NCBI RefSeq assembly: GCF_029836165.1
Contig: NZ_JAOEBG010000009.1
Coordinates: forward strand, 124,001 to 188,000
Direction: 5' to 3'
Source: Pseudomonas sp. GD04091
Lineage (GTDB): Bacteria > Pseudomonadota > Gammaproteobacteria > Pseudomonadales > Pseudomonadaceae
Length of the DNA: 64,000 nucleotides
The notes beneath the pieces were generated by a model, which was given only the letters and a program-made list of their open reading frames with translations, had not been told where the DNA came from and searched no databases. Both the position numbers and the translations under genes were made by a program. Numbering within the stretch: position 1 is the stretch's first letter; each line of letters begins with the position of its first letter. This document shows, piece by piece, positions 18,932 through 29,977 of the stretch.

Positions 18932-18943
18932 TGAAACGTTTAA
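18932..18943. promoter_or_regulatory. FruR/Cra operator
   Basis: TGAAACGTTTAA (TTAAACGTTTCA on the fruB strand) is the P. putida FruR/Cra operator sequence as I recall it from the literature on that regulator. It lies 129 bases upstream of fruB and 157 bases upstream of fruR, in the 296-base divergent gap. FruR would repress fruBKA from here until fructose 1-phosphate releases it. No second copy is seen in the gap. Confidence 0.85.
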
Positions 18944-19099
18944 TCTGACCAAGCGGCCACGTTACTCGATAATCTGCCGACGAAAAAGCCCCATCCTGTC
19001 GGACAATTGCGACAATGGTCGTCTGCGCGCGGGCCCGCCGATGGGTGAAACTAGCCGGTCAAGCCCGCGGCCAGTCCCGGAAACAACAAGGAAAATTCG

Positions 19100-20095
19100 G
19101 TGAAACTCAGCGATATCGCCCGTCTGGCCGGTGTGTCCGTGACCACCGCCAGCTACGTCATCAATGGCAAGGCCGAACAGCAGCGCATCAGCAACAGCAC
19201 TGTCGAGCGCGTGCGCGCGGTGGTCGAGGCCCACGGCTTCACGCCCAATCCCCAGGCTGCCGGCCTGCGCAGCCGCCACACCCGCACACTGGGCTTCATT
19301 CTCCCGGATCTGGAGAACCCCAGCTACGCCCGTATCGCCAAGCAGCTGGAGCAAGGCGCCCGCGCCCGTGGCTACCAGCTGCTGATCGCCAGCAGCGACG
19401 ACCAGCCCGACAGCGAGCGCCAGTTGCAGCAACTGTTCCGTGCCCGGCGCTGCGACGCCCTGTTCGTCGCCAGCTGCCTGCCACCGGAAGACGACAGCTA
19501 CCGCGAGCTGCAGGCCAAGGGTCTGCCGGTGATCGCCATCGACCGGCGCCTGGATCCGGCCTACTTCTGCTCGGTGATCAGCGACGACCGTGACGCCAGC
19601 CGCCAATTGGCGCAGAGCCTGCTGAACACCCGCCCGCGCAGCATCGCGCTGATCGGCGCTCGCCCCGAACTGTCGGTGAGCCAGGCCCGCGCCGGCGGTT
19701 TCGATGAGGCCCTGCGCGGCTTCGACGGCGAGATCCGCCGCCACCAGGGCGAAGCCTTCAGCCGTGAATGCGGCCAGCGCCTGATGCAGCAGCTGATCGA
19801 CGAGCTCGGTGGCCTGCCGGACGCGCTGGTCACGACCTCCTACGTGTTGCTGCAAGGCGTGTTCGACACGCTGCAGACGCGCCCGGAAGGCTCGCGGGAG
19901 CTGCAGCTGGGCACCTTCGGCGACAACCAGCTGCTCGACTTCCTGCCGCTGCCGGTCAACGCCATGGCCCAGCAACACGGGCTGATCGCCGCCACCGCGC
20001 TGGAACTGGCCCTGGCCGCCATCGAGGAGCAGCGCTACGAACCCGGCGTGCACGCCATCGGCCGGACCTTCAAGCAACGGATCGCCAAGGCCTGA
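19100..20095 (+). CDS. fruR: Fructose repressor FruR (Cra), LacI family
   Basis: A 331-residue LacI-family regulator. The N-terminal helix-turn-helix (KLSDIARLAGVSVTTASYVING) and hinge helix (around residues 45-60, NPQAAGLRSRHTRTLGF) are followed by a periplasmic-binding-protein-like effector domain. In P. putida the effector of this protein is fructose 1-phosphate, and its scope seems narrow compared with enteric Cra. The start is GTG at 19100 with AAGGAAAA upstream. It is divergent from fruBKA with the operator in between, and its stop is followed two bases later by the start of a TatD-type gene, so the two are probably co-transcribed. Confidence 0.95.
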   Translation: MKLSDIARLAGVSVTTASYVINGKAEQQRISNSTVERVRAVVEAHGFTPNPQAAGLRSRHTRTLGFILPDLENPSYARIAKQLEQGARARGYQLLIASSDDQPDSERQLQQLFRARRCDALFVASCLPPEDDSYRELQAKGLPVIAIDRRLDPAYFCSVISDDRDASRQLAQSLLNTRPRSIALIGARPELSVSQARAGGFDEALRGFDGEIRRHQGEAFSRECGQRLMQQLIDELGGLPDALVTTSYVLLQGVFDTLQTRPEGSRELQLGTFGDNQLLDFLPLPVNAMAQQHGLIAATALELALAAIEEQRYEPGVHAIGRTFKQRIAKA

Positions 20096-20097
20096 GC

Positions 20098-20874
20098 ATG
20101 CGCCTGATCGACACCCACACCCACCTGGACTTTCCCGACTTCGACGCCGACCGCCCGCGCCTGCTGGCCAACGCGGCGGCGCGCGGGGTGGAGCGCATGG
20201 TGGTGCTGGGAGTCCATCAGGACAATTTCCAGCGGGTGTGGGACCTGGCCTGTGCCGATGAGCGCGTGTATGCGGCGCTGGGCCTGCATCCGGTCTATCT
20301 GGAACAGCACCGGCCCGAACACCTGGTGCGACTGCGCGGCTGGCTCGAACGTCTGCGCGGTGACCCGAAGCTCTGCGCGGTCGGTGAGTTCGGCCTGGAT
20401 TACTACCTGCCCGAGCTGGACCCGGCGCGCCAGCAGACGCTGTTCGAGGCCCAGCTGCAACTGGCCTGCGACTTCGCGTTGCCTGCGCTGCTGCACGTGC
20501 GCCGCAGCCATGCCCAGGTGATCGCCACCCTCAAGCGCTACAAGCCGGCGCGGGCGGGGATCATCCATGCGTTCGCCGGCAGCTACGAGGAGGCGCGCGA
20601 ATACCTCAAGCTGGGTTTCAAGCTGGGGCTAGGAGGCGCCGGCACCTGGCCGCAGGCATTGCGCCTGCGCAAGACGCTGCCGCGTCTGCCCCTGGACAGC
20701 GTGGTGCTGGAGACTGACGCGCCGGACATGGCGCCGGCCATGTACCCCGGCGAGCGCAACAGCCCGGAGCACCTGCCGGAGATTGCCCAGGCGCTGGCCG
20801 AGGTGATGGGGGTCGAGGCCGGGCTGCTGGCCGAGACCAGCAGCCGCAATGCCTCTGAGCTGTTCGGCTGGTAG
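20098..20874 (+). CDS. TatD-family metal-dependent hydrolase / DNase
   Basis: A 258-residue TIM-barrel metallohydrolase of the TatD family. Metal ligands are visible in order: IDTHTHLDF near the N terminus, VGEFGLDYY in the first third, LHVRRSH and IIHAFAGS in the middle, and the C-terminal LETDAPDMAP. Characterised relatives are 3'-5' DNA exonucleases acting in DNA repair; the closest general type is YjjV/YcfH rather than TatD itself, and it has no link to protein export. It begins two bases after the fruR stop, so it is likely read from the fruR promoter, though no fructose link is known. Confidence 0.9.
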   Translation: MRLIDTHTHLDFPDFDADRPRLLANAAARGVERMVVLGVHQDNFQRVWDLACADERVYAALGLHPVYLEQHRPEHLVRLRGWLERLRGDPKLCAVGEFGLDYYLPELDPARQQTLFEAQLQLACDFALPALLHVRRSHAQVIATLKRYKPARAGIIHAFAGSYEEAREYLKLGFKLGLGGAGTWPQALRLRKTLPRLPLDSVVLETDAPDMAPAMYPGERNSPEHLPEIAQALAEVMGVEAGLLAETSSRNASELFGW

Positions 20875-20919
20875 CAGCGAAGCGGACACGGCCTCCTGCA
20901 GGAGCGGCCGCGCCATCGA

Positions 20920-22932
20920 TCACACCCTGAACGCGCCAATCAAGCGCTTGAGCTCCACCACCTGCGCCGACAGCGCCCGGCTGGCGTCCTCGGTCTGGCA
21001 GGCGCCCTCGGTGGTGTCCTGCGCGGCCCGGTTGATCGCCACGATGTTCTGGTCGATATCGTGGGCCACGGCGGTCTGCTGCTCGACGGCGGCGGCGATC
21101 TGCTGGTTCTGCTCGACGATACCGCCCACCGCGCCGAGGATATTGCCCAGTGCCTGCTGCACCTGGCGCGCCTCGTCGACGGTGCCGGCAGCCATCTGGT
21201 GGCTGCTGCCCATCACCCGTACCGCCGCCCCCACGCCCTCCTGCAGGCGCTGGATCATCTGCGCGATCTCCTCGGTGGAGTCCTGGGTTCGCTTGGCCAA
21301 GGTACGCACTTCATCGGCGACCACGGCAAACCCCCGGCCCTGCTCCCCGGCCCGGGCCGCTTCGATGGCGGCGTTGAGCGCCAGCAGGTTGGTCTGCTCG
21401 GCGATGCTGCGGATCACTTCCAGCACCCGGCCGATGGCCTGGCTGTCGCCCGCCAGCTGATTCACCGCGGCCACGCTCTGGTCGATCTCGCCCGCCAGGC
21501 GGGCGATGCTGCCTTGCTGGCTGGCCACCAGATCGCGGCCCGAAACGCTCTCGTGATTGACTCGCTGCGCGCCTTCGGCGGCCAGCGCGGCGCTGCGCGC
21601 GACCTCCAGCGCGGTGGCGCTCATCTGGTTCATGGCCGTGGCCACCTGCTCGATCTGCTCGCGCTGGCCACTGACCGCCTGGTTGCTGCGGCTCGATACC
21701 GACAGCACCTGGCCGGCCTGTTCCTCGACCGTGGTCACCGTCTTGCCGACCTGCTCGATCAGGCCACGAATGCGCCGCACGGTCTCGTTGAAACCGCGCC
21801 CCAGCTCCCCCAGCTCGTCCCGGCTGCTGGCCTGGAAGCTGATGGTCATGTCGCCGGCGGCAACCTGGTCCATGGCGCGGCCCAGGTTGCCGAGGGTTTC
21901 GCGGGTGGAGACGTAGAAGCCGCTGTAGAGGTAGATGATCAGCGCGAATACCGTGGCCAGGGCGGCGACCAGCGCGATCATGCGCAGCTGGTGCTGGCCC
22001 AGGCGCTGCTCCAGTTGCCCGTGCAGGTGCGCCAGGACGGCGTCGTTGAGACGGTAAGTCTGGGCCATCAACTCGCTGGATTGCTGGTAGAAGCCGGCCC
22101 AGGGCGTGTCCAGGGTCTCGGCCACCACCACCTGGTCCTCGAACAGCGTCGCGGCCAGCCTGACCGTGGCCTGGCTGGCCTGGGCACTGGCCTCGAGGGC
22201 GGTCTTGGCCTGCGCGTCGGCCGCCAGCGCATCGTCGAGGCGCAGGGCGTAATCGGCGGACAAGCGCTCCAGTCGCTGCAGCAGGTCTTCGAAGCGGGCA
22301 CTGGCGGAGGAATCCATGAAGCCACGCCCGAGCGCCACCGCGCCCATCGCCCGGCCTTCACCGATCGCCTGGGTGACCTGCGCCGTGGCGCCACCGATCA
22401 GCTCGCTGAGCTGGCGTACCGAGGCCTCGCTGTCCTGGGTCAGCCCCGACTGACTGGCGACCAGCCTGCCCAGCACCTGGGCCTGGACCAGCAGCTTGTC
22501 GAACAGGGCCATCTTGTTCTGCAGCGAGGTCTCGCCGCGGGCACGGGCAAACGCCTCGGCCAGCTCGCCGCGCTTGGCTTCGAGCGCCGGGTCGCTGCCC
22601 TTGAGGGTGTCGAGCAGGGCCTGGACCTTGTCCTGCAGGGCGCCGATGCGGCTCTCCACATCACCGGCCTGGCCCGACTGGCCGAGCACGGCGTTGATCT
22701 GCAGCAGGTTGCCCAGGGTCTCCAGGTCGCCGCGCAAGGCCAGACTGTCGGCGAGCGGGGCCAACCCCTGCAGCTCGCCGCGAGTGGCCTGAAGCTGGCT
22801 GTAGGCATCGCGGACCAGATAGAAGCTGGTGACCAGCATGGGCAGGAAGAACAGGACGCTGATCAGGCTGAACTTCATGCCGAAGCTCAGGCGGTCCATC
22901 AGTGCGATGGCCGGATAGAGCAGACGCTTCAC
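20920..22932 (-). CDS. Methyl-accepting chemotaxis protein with large helical periplasmic domain
   Basis: A 670-residue transmembrane chemoreceptor. TM1 is at about residues 22-44, a long Ala/Leu/Gln-rich helical ligand-binding region covers about 45-310 (it looks like a bimodular four-helix domain), TM2 is at about 315-337, followed by HAMP and a cytoplasmic signalling domain with the tip [24 protein letters not shown]. The ligand is not predictable. The start is GTG at 22932 with a strong AAGGAGGT site. A perfect AACAACAA motif lies directly upstream of that site. Together with ampE, ampD, the DUF1631 gene and nadC nearby, it matches the order PA4520-PA4524 of P. aeruginosa. Confidence 0.9.
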   Translation of the reverse strand: MKRLLYPAIALMDRLSFGMKFSLISVLFFLPMLVTSFYLVRDAYSQLQATRGELQGLAPLADSLALRGDLETLGNLLQINAVLGQSGQAGDVESRIGALQDKVQALLDTLKGSDPALEAKRGELAEAFARARGETSLQNKMALFDKLLVQAQVLGRLVASQSGLTQDSEASVRQLSELIGGATAQVTQAIGEGRAMGAVALGRGFMDSSASARFEDLLQRLERLSADYALRLDDALAADAQAKTALEASAQASQATVRLAATLFEDQVVVAETLDTPWAGFYQQSSELMAQTYRLNDAVLAHLHGQLEQRLGQHQLRMIALVAALATVFALIIYLYSGFYVSTRETLGNLGRAMDQVAAGDMTISFQASSRDELGELGRGFNETVRRIRGLIEQVGKTVTTVEEQAGQVLSVSSRSNQAVSGQREQIEQVATAMNQMSATALEVARSAALAAEGAQRVNHESVSGRDLVASQQGSIARLAGEIDQSVAAVNQLAGDSQAIGRVLEVIRSIAEQTNLLALNAAIEAARAGEQGRGFAVVADEVRTLAKRTQDSTEEIAQMIQRLQEGVGAAVRVMGSSHQMAAGTVDEARQVQQALGNILGAVGGIVEQNQQIAAAVEQQTAVAHDIDQNIVAINRAAQDTTEGACQTEDASRALSAQVVELKRLIGAFRV

Positions 22933-22951
22933 AGGTCACCTCCTTGAATTC

Positions 22952-22959
22952 TTGTTGTT
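22952..22959 (-). promoter_or_regulatory. Hfq/Crc CA motif next to chemoreceptor ribosome binding site
   Basis: The minus strand reads AACAACAAGAATTCAAGGAGGT and then the GTG start follows. AACAACAA is a perfect CA motif eight bases before the Shine-Dalgarno. Translational repression of the chemoreceptor by Hfq/Crc on preferred carbon sources is inferred. Confidence 0.55.
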
Positions 22960-23052
22960 CTGCGGGGTAGCACTAGGCCATCTATGGACCAATGCCTTGT
23001 ATAGCGCAGATTGAAATCAAGGTTTGTAACTTATGGTTAAACGTGGGGGTGT

Positions 23053-23074
23053 GCTCGCCGGCAAGCCGGCGAGC
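23053..23074. repeat. REP-type hairpin
   Basis: A perfect palindrome GCTCGCCGG-CAAG-CCGGCGAGC between the start of the chemoreceptor gene and the end of ampE. It may act as a transcript end for ampDE. Confidence 0.65.
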
Positions 23075-23081
23075 CAGAACC

Positions 23082-23912
23082 TCAGACCAGCACGGTCCAC
23101 AGGGCAAAGCAGGCATACCACAGCACCGCGCAGCGCAGCAGCAGCTCCCACAGGCTGTCCAGCCGCGCCAGGCCGCGCTGACGATCCTCTTGCTCTGGAA
23201 TGTCATCGGCCACCCGCCCGACCTTGGCCACCAGATGGCCGGCGCTGACATGCCAGTCGAGCAGTTCGTGCAGCATCACCCGGGTCACCGCGACAAAGTT
23301 GCCGACCAGGGCGAAGCTCACCGCCATCACCCGCACCGGCAACCAGTCCATGGCGTGGCGCAGTTGCCCGGCCAGGGTCTTGAGCGCCGGTTGATTGCTC
23401 TTGTCGGTGGTCAAGGCCAGCAGGCGATAGGCCAGCGCCGCGCCAGGCCCAAGCAGGAAGTACCAGAAGATCACCGCGAAGAAGCTCTGGTAGGCCTGCC
23501 ACAACAGATGCCCCTGAACCCGCTTGATCAGGCTCTGGGCGTCGTCGGCGGCCAGGCCCAGGTCGCGCTCGGCCACATGCAGCGCGGCCTGCTCGTCACC
23601 CCGGCGCCAGGCATCGCGAAACGGCCCCAGCGCGGCCTTCACATCGCCCCGTCCGAGGCTGTAGACCAGCACCACGAGATGCACCGGCAACGCCAGCAAA
23701 CCATAGGCCACCGGTTCCAGGACATGCAGCAGCAACGCCAGCAGCGCTACTGGTGCAAGGATCAGGATGGCCAGCGTCCACCAGGGATGGACCTTGCCGC
23801 CGCGCTCGAGGCGCGCCAGCTCGGCCAGGTAGAAGCCGTCACGCTGCAACCGCTGACGCAGGGCGGAAAACTTCTCGACCCACAGTGCCAGCACCAACAC
23901 CAGAAAACTCAT
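23082..23912 (-). CDS. ampE: Regulatory inner-membrane protein AmpE
   Basis: A 276-residue inner-membrane protein with about four hydrophobic segments (start MSFLVLVLALWVEKF; WWTLAILILAPVALLALLL; SFFAVIFWYFLLGPG; C-terminal CAVLWYACFALWTVLV). It belongs to the AmpE/CobD-like family, accompanies AmpD in many proteobacteria and may act as a membrane sensor or transporter in muropeptide recycling and AmpC induction; its exact role is unsettled. The start at 23912 overlaps the ampD stop by four bases (ATGA), the usual coupling. Confidence 0.93.
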   Translation of the reverse strand: MSFLVLVLALWVEKFSALRQRLQRDGFYLAELARLERGGKVHPWWTLAILILAPVALLALLLHVLEPVAYGLLALPVHLVVLVYSLGRGDVKAALGPFRDAWRRGDEQAALHVAERDLGLAADDAQSLIKRVQGHLLWQAYQSFFAVIFWYFLLGPGAALAYRLLALTTDKSNQPALKTLAGQLRHAMDWLPVRVMAVSFALVGNFVAVTRVMLHELLDWHVSAGHLVAKVGRVADDIPEQEDRQRGLARLDSLWELLLRCAVLWYACFALWTVLV

Positions 23913-24475
23913 GCCTTGTCCTCGTTGCATTGCAGCGCAGCCCGGTAGCGCGGCCAGTCGAAGGCCGGGCCAGGGTCGGTCTTGCGCTGCGGGGCGATAT
24001 CGCTGTGACCGCAGATGCGTTGCAGGTCGATCACCGGCCAGGCCGCACGGATCTCGCAGGTCAGCTGTTCCAGGGTGGCGTATTGGGCATCGGTGTAGGG
24101 CAGCTCGTCGGTGCCCTCCAGCTCGATGCCAATGGAAAAATCGTTGCATCCCTCGCGCTCGCCGAAACGCGACACACCGGCATGCCAGGCGCGATCGAGC
24201 AGCGAGACGAACTGGGTCACCGCGCCATCGCGCTCGACGAACAGGTGCGCCGAGACGGTCAGGTGGTTGATGGTCGCGAAGTAGGGGTGCTCGTTCGGGT
24301 CCAGACGGTTCTGGAAGAACTGCTGCACCTTGCCGGTACCGAAACAGGCCGGTGGCAGGCTGATGTTGTGGATGACCAGCAGCGAGATGGACTCGCCCTC
24401 GGGGCGGGTATTGAAGTTCGGCGAGGGGCAGTGGCTGACGCCGGAAAACCAGCCGGTCGCACGGTCCAATTGCAT
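23909..24475 (-). CDS. ampD: 1,6-anhydro-N-acetylmuramoyl-L-alanine amidase AmpD
   Basis: A 188-residue cytoplasmic zinc amidase of the Amidase_2 family that removes the stem peptide from 1,6-anhydromuropeptides during cell-wall recycling. Zinc ligands and catalytic residues fit: His36 in LLVIHNISLP, the later His in CGHSDIAPQRKTDPG (His, Lys and Asp), and the Glu in FSIGIELEGTD. There is no signal peptide, which separates it from the periplasmic AmpDh paralogues. Loss of AmpD raises anhydromuropeptides and derepresses AmpC through AmpR. It is upstream of and coupled to ampE. Confidence 0.95.
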   Translation of the reverse strand: MQLDRATGWFSGVSHCPSPNFNTRPEGESISLLVIHNISLPPACFGTGKVQQFFQNRLDPNEHPYFATINHLTVSAHLFVERDGAVTQFVSLLDRAWHAGVSRFGEREGCNDFSIGIELEGTDELPYTDAQYATLEQLTCEIRAAWPVIDLQRICGHSDIAPQRKTDPGPAFDWPRYRAALQCNEDKA

Positions 24476-24570
24476 GGGACAGATCCTGAAAAACGCCGGA
24501 GGCAGGGCGTCAGTATGCCGTGCGCCGCTGGCCCTTGCATGTAAATGATTGTGTAAGGGATTTCACAGCG

Positions 24571-26721
24571 TTACTGCGCCCGCTGCCCGCGCAGTTGCTC
24601 GAGCACCGCTTCCAGGGCGCGCTCGAACAGCAAACCATCATCGAGCAGGCGCACCTCGCCGCGGCGTAGCGCCAGGGCAAGCCCGGCACGGTTCCACTCG
24701 CGGACCTTCAAGCCGGTACGGTTGGCAAACACGATGCGATCACTGCTGTCGATGCGCGCCACCAGCTTGCAGCGCAGCGGCTCGTCATCGTCCATCACCT
24801 CAACCCAGGTGCCGACCGGCAGACGCTGCACCTGACGCAGGGACGGGTCCTGTTCGTCGAGCTGAAGACACGGGCCAAGGACGATCTCATCGCTGACCGC
24901 CAGGACGATATCGTCACGCACCAGCACCTCGGGCTGATCGTCCACATCCTGCGGCGCTGCGCCACAGGCCCGCAGGTGCAGCTTCTCCAGTTGCACGAAA
25001 AAGTCACGCGTGACCGCCGAGTCCAACGCCACCCCCGCCAGGCCCTCGCGCAGAGCCTTGAGCAGGCCCGGCACCTCGGCCAGCAGGCGCGCCGGATCCT
25101 GGTGCGGCGCGACGCTGGCGAGCAGCGCATCCACCGTGGCCAGCGCCTCGGTCCAGGCCGTGGAGGCCTCGCCCTGCTTCAACCAGGCCAACAGCAGCAC
25201 CTGGCTCCAGGCCTGCTCCAGCATCTGCACCAGCACATGCGGCAGCACGCGGCCGCGCAAACGCAGGTTCAGTTCGTGCTGTACCCGCTGGCGCGCCTGC
25301 AGCGCCCGCGCCCGGCCTTCTTCCGCATCGCGGGTGCGCTGTTCCAGCAACTCGCTGCGCCGCCGCTCGTCCTGGCTGAACGCCACGAACTCGTCGAGCA
25401 GTTCGCTGAACAGCCCGCAGTCCTCGGAAAAGTCGTTGAGCAGACGCTGGACGATGCGCTCCACCCGCAGATGCAGGCTGTCGCGCAGGCCCTCGGCGCC
25501 GGTCTCCCAGCCGATCGCCGCGGCGGCGATCTCGTTGAGCAGGCGGCGCGCCGGATGGCTGGCGCGACTGAACAGGCCCTTGTCGATGAGCGCCACCTTG
25601 AGCAGCGGGATGTGCAGCCGGCCGATCAATGCACGCAGGCTCGCGGGCAGGTTGGCGTCGGCCTGGATGAAGGCGAACAGCAGGTCGACCAGGTTGATCA
25701 TGTCCTCGTCGCTGGTGGCGATCCGCCGGCGCGTGCCGCTGCGTACGCTGACGCGCAGCAGCAGTTGCTCGAGTTGCTGGCCGAGGTTGAAGTCGTCCGG
25801 CTCGCCTGGCGCCGGCACATAGTGCTGCAGATGGGTAAGCAGCCGCAGCAGGTCGCCGCTGCCGATCGGCTGGGCTACGCCGACGGTATGCAAGCGTGGC
25901 GCCACGCGGCCCCGGGCTGGGGCCAGCAGCGTCTGCAGCGAGGCGAAGAACGCCTGGCCGGCGCTGTCGGCCCCTGACGCATGCAACGTGGGATCGGCCG
26001 GGGTGCGCCGGGCGATGTTGCGGCGGTCCTCGGCTCGCCGACGCGGCGCGGGCTTGAGCTCGGGCAATACCCCGGCACTGGCCAGCAGCTGGTTGGCCTC
26101 GCCATACAGCAGATCGAGGTCATGCAGCACAGCACGCTCGAACAGCTTGAGCAGCACCAGCTTGACCTTGGCGCCCACGCCCAGGCTGCGTCCGGCCTCG
26201 AGGAAATAGCCACACAGGCTGGCGGGGCCAAGGGGGTTGCGCGGCGCGTCCAGGGGCATCTCGAGCAACGCGGCGAAACGCAGGTTCAGATGCTCGAGGA
26301 TGAAGCCATCGCGCGACAGCACCCGGTCGACCATGGCCTGCACCGCCACCGAGCGCTCCAGGGACGCCTCGCCCTGCGCCAGCTGCGCGCAGACCAGCGA
26401 CGCCAGGGCATCGTTCTGGCCGATGCGGGAAAAGGCGTCGTAGAAGGTATCGAGGAAACCGCGCTCGATGCTCTTGCGCTTGAGGCGCAGGTCGCGCATG
26501 GCTTCGAAGTAGAGGTTCTGGTCGGGACGCTCGCTGGCCTTGTCGGCCATCTCGAAGAGCGTGTCGTCGGCGTTGTCGAACAATGTCTGCAGGCCCTGTC
26601 GCAGCTGCAGAGCCGCCTTGTCACGCACCTGCAGGAGCAGCACGGGAAGGCACGGCGAGGACGCGCGCGCGCCCCGGTCGAGGGTGGTCGCCAAGGGCAC
26701 CACCTTGCCTTCTTTATGCAT
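24571..26721 (-). CDS. DUF1631 family protein
   Basis: A 716-residue cytoplasmic protein, mostly helical, with DUF1631 character throughout. An early conserved block (about 35-200) is followed by an arginine-rich linker (about 215-240, RRRAEDRRNIARRT), a long helical middle and a C-terminal beta-rich module (about 625-700, VGTWVEVMDDDEPLRCKL and IVFANRTGLKVREWN) that resembles the PilZ-like barrel of these proteins. Cyclic di-GMP binding is not shown: the RxxxR and D/NxSxxG residues of true PilZ are not clearly present. The start at 26721 has AAGGAG upstream. Homologues sit between nadC and ampD in other pseudomonads (PA4523 position); function unknown. Confidence 0.85.
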   Translation of the reverse strand: MHKEGKVVPLATTLDRGARASSPCLPVLLLQVRDKAALQLRQGLQTLFDNADDTLFEMADKASERPDQNLYFEAMRDLRLKRKSIERGFLDTFYDAFSRIGQNDALASLVCAQLAQGEASLERSVAVQAMVDRVLSRDGFILEHLNLRFAALLEMPLDAPRNPLGPASLCGYFLEAGRSLGVGAKVKLVLLKLFERAVLHDLDLLYGEANQLLASAGVLPELKPAPRRRAEDRRNIARRTPADPTLHASGADSAGQAFFASLQTLLAPARGRVAPRLHTVGVAQPIGSGDLLRLLTHLQHYVPAPGEPDDFNLGQQLEQLLLRVSVRSGTRRRIATSDEDMINLVDLLFAFIQADANLPASLRALIGRLHIPLLKVALIDKGLFSRASHPARRLLNEIAAAAIGWETGAEGLRDSLHLRVERIVQRLLNDFSEDCGLFSELLDEFVAFSQDERRRSELLEQRTRDAEEGRARALQARQRVQHELNLRLRGRVLPHVLVQMLEQAWSQVLLLAWLKQGEASTAWTEALATVDALLASVAPHQDPARLLAEVPGLLKALREGLAGVALDSAVTRDFFVQLEKLHLRACGAAPQDVDDQPEVLVRDDIVLAVSDEIVLGPCLQLDEQDPSLRQVQRLPVGTWVEVMDDDEPLRCKLVARIDSSDRIVFANRTGLKVREWNRAGLALALRRGEVRLLDDGLLFERALEAVLEQLRGQRAQ

Positions 26722-26950
26722 CCCGGACTCCTTGCTGGATGTTGCGTTGTTCGACTGGAAGGAAAATCGTCAAAGCTATGACGCCAAATACTGGGCGCAT
26801 TATCGATGAAAAAAGTGACAGCTGCCAGCGCGTATTCGCACGCCCTCAACTGACAATGCATTCGCGCATCTGCTCGCGCTGCCTGACCAAAGGTCATTGG
26901 CCAGGCAGCTGTACACGCCGCCCCCCTGCCCTATAATCGCCGGCACCTAG

Positions 26951-27814
<864 letters not shown>

Positions 27815-27830
27815 GCTGAATCGCGGGTAC

Positions 27831-27860
27831 AAAAAAACCGGCCAGATGGCCGGTTTTTTT
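27831..27860. terminator. Bidirectional terminator between nadC and trxB
   Basis: A perfect hairpin ACCGGCCA-GA-TGGCCGGT flanked by seven A on one side and seven T on the other, so it can end transcription of nadC from the left and trxB from the right. Confidence 0.93.
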
Positions 27861-27888
27861 ATGCGGGGCTGGCCCCGCGAAGGCTGGA

Positions 27889-28947
<1,059 letters not shown>

Positions 28948-29037
28948 CTACAACGCGTCGGTCCAAAACCAAAAAAAGTTGAGCGCACTGTAGCGAGGCC
29001 GCAGAGATTAAGGAAATATCCTTCGACAATCCACCTC

Positions 29038-29082
29038 ATAGGCAGTCTCTATCCGATGAAGAAACCGATAGGCATTGTCCAT
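29038..29082. promoter_or_regulatory. Candidate OxyR site in the trxB-cysZ gap
   Basis: ATAG-N7-CTAT at 29038-29052 matches an OxyR half-site palindrome exactly; a second weaker copy, ATAG-N7-CCAT, follows at 29068-29082. The spacing between the copies is 15 rather than the canonical 7 bases. The remaining gap 28852-29179 (328 bases) holds no gene that I can see, only the two promoters regions and an A-rich tract near 28970. Confidence 0.35.
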
Positions 29083-29179
29083 GCGCTTTGTTACACGCCG
29101 TTTCCCTGAAGCGTCGCGCCTTTCGTCGGCACGCCAAACTCGGTAAGGTCAGCGCGTTTTCCTCAAGCGGAGCATTCCG

Positions 29180-29908
29180 ATGCAAGCCCCCGTCCTTTCC
29201 GGCCCACAGTACCTGCGCGAAGGCCTGAAAATGGTCCTGAGCCCTGGCCTGCGGCTGTTCGTGCTGCTGCCCCTGGCGGTCAACCTGTTGCTGTTCGGCG
29301 GCCTGATCTACTTTGCCGGCCATCAGTTCAGCCTGTGGGTCGACGCGTTGATGCCCACCCTGCCCGACTGGCTGAGCTTCCTCAGCTACATCCTCTGGCC
29401 ACTGTTCGTCGCCCTGGTGCTGCTGATGGTGTTCTTCACCTTCACCCTGCTGGCCAACGTCATCGCCGCGCCTTTCAACGGATTCCTCGCCGAGAAGGTC
29501 GAAGTGGTCGCACGCGGCCAGGACAATTTCCCGCCCTTCAGCTGGGGCGAGCTGGCGGCCATGGTACCGCGTACGCTTGGCCGCGAGATGCGCAAGTTGA
29601 GTTATTTCCTGCCCCGGGCCATCGGCTTGTTCATCCTCTCGTTCATCCCGGTGGTGAACGTGATCGCCGCGCCGCTGTGGCTGGTGTTCGGCATCTGGAT
29701 GATGGCCATCCAGTACATTGACTACCCGGCGGACAACAACAAGATGAGCTGGCAGGACATGCTCGCCTGGCTGCGCGAAAAGCGCTGGCAGTCGATGGGC
29801 TTTGGCGGGATCACCTATCTGGCGCTGATGATCCCGGGGGTCAACGTGCTGATGATGCCGGCGGCGGTGGCCGGCGCCACGTTGTTCTGGGTGCGCGAGC
29901 GCAACTGA
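29180..29908 (+). CDS. cysZ: Sulfate transporter CysZ
   Basis: A 242-residue inner-membrane protein of the CysZ/EI24 family that brings sulfate into the cell for cysteine synthesis. It has about four to six hydrophobic segments ([75 protein letters not shown]) and the family pattern AxPFNGxLAEKVE. The ATG at 29180 has GGAG eight bases upstream. It is divergent from trxB and ends just before a large hairpin. Confidence 0.93.
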   Translation: MQAPVLSGPQYLREGLKMVLSPGLRLFVLLPLAVNLLLFGGLIYFAGHQFSLWVDALMPTLPDWLSFLSYILWPLFVALVLLMVFFTFTLLANVIAAPFNGFLAEKVEVVARGQDNFPPFSWGELAAMVPRTLGREMRKLSYFLPRAIGLFILSFIPVVNVIAAPLWLVFGIWMMAIQYIDYPADNNKMSWQDMLAWLREKRWQSMGFGGITYLALMIPGVNVLMMPAAVAGATLFWVRERN

Positions 29909-29915
29909 CAGAAGC

Positions 29916-29966
29916 CATCGCGGGCAAGTCGCAGCGGCGCACCGCTGCTGCGACTTGCCCGCGATG
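29916..29966. repeat. Long REP-type inverted repeat
   Basis: A near-perfect palindrome with arms CATCGCGGGCAAGTCGCAGC and GCTGCGACTTGCCCGCGATG, lying between the convergent cysZ and chemoreceptor genes. It probably ends transcripts from both sides although it lacks a T tract. Confidence 0.8.
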
Positions 29967-29977
29967 CGAATGCCCGG

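Noticed and set aside
24571..26721. PilZ-type cyclic di-GMP binding in the DUF1631 protein
   Set aside because: The C-terminal beta module resembles PilZ folds but the RxxxR and D/NxSxxG residues are not clearly present.
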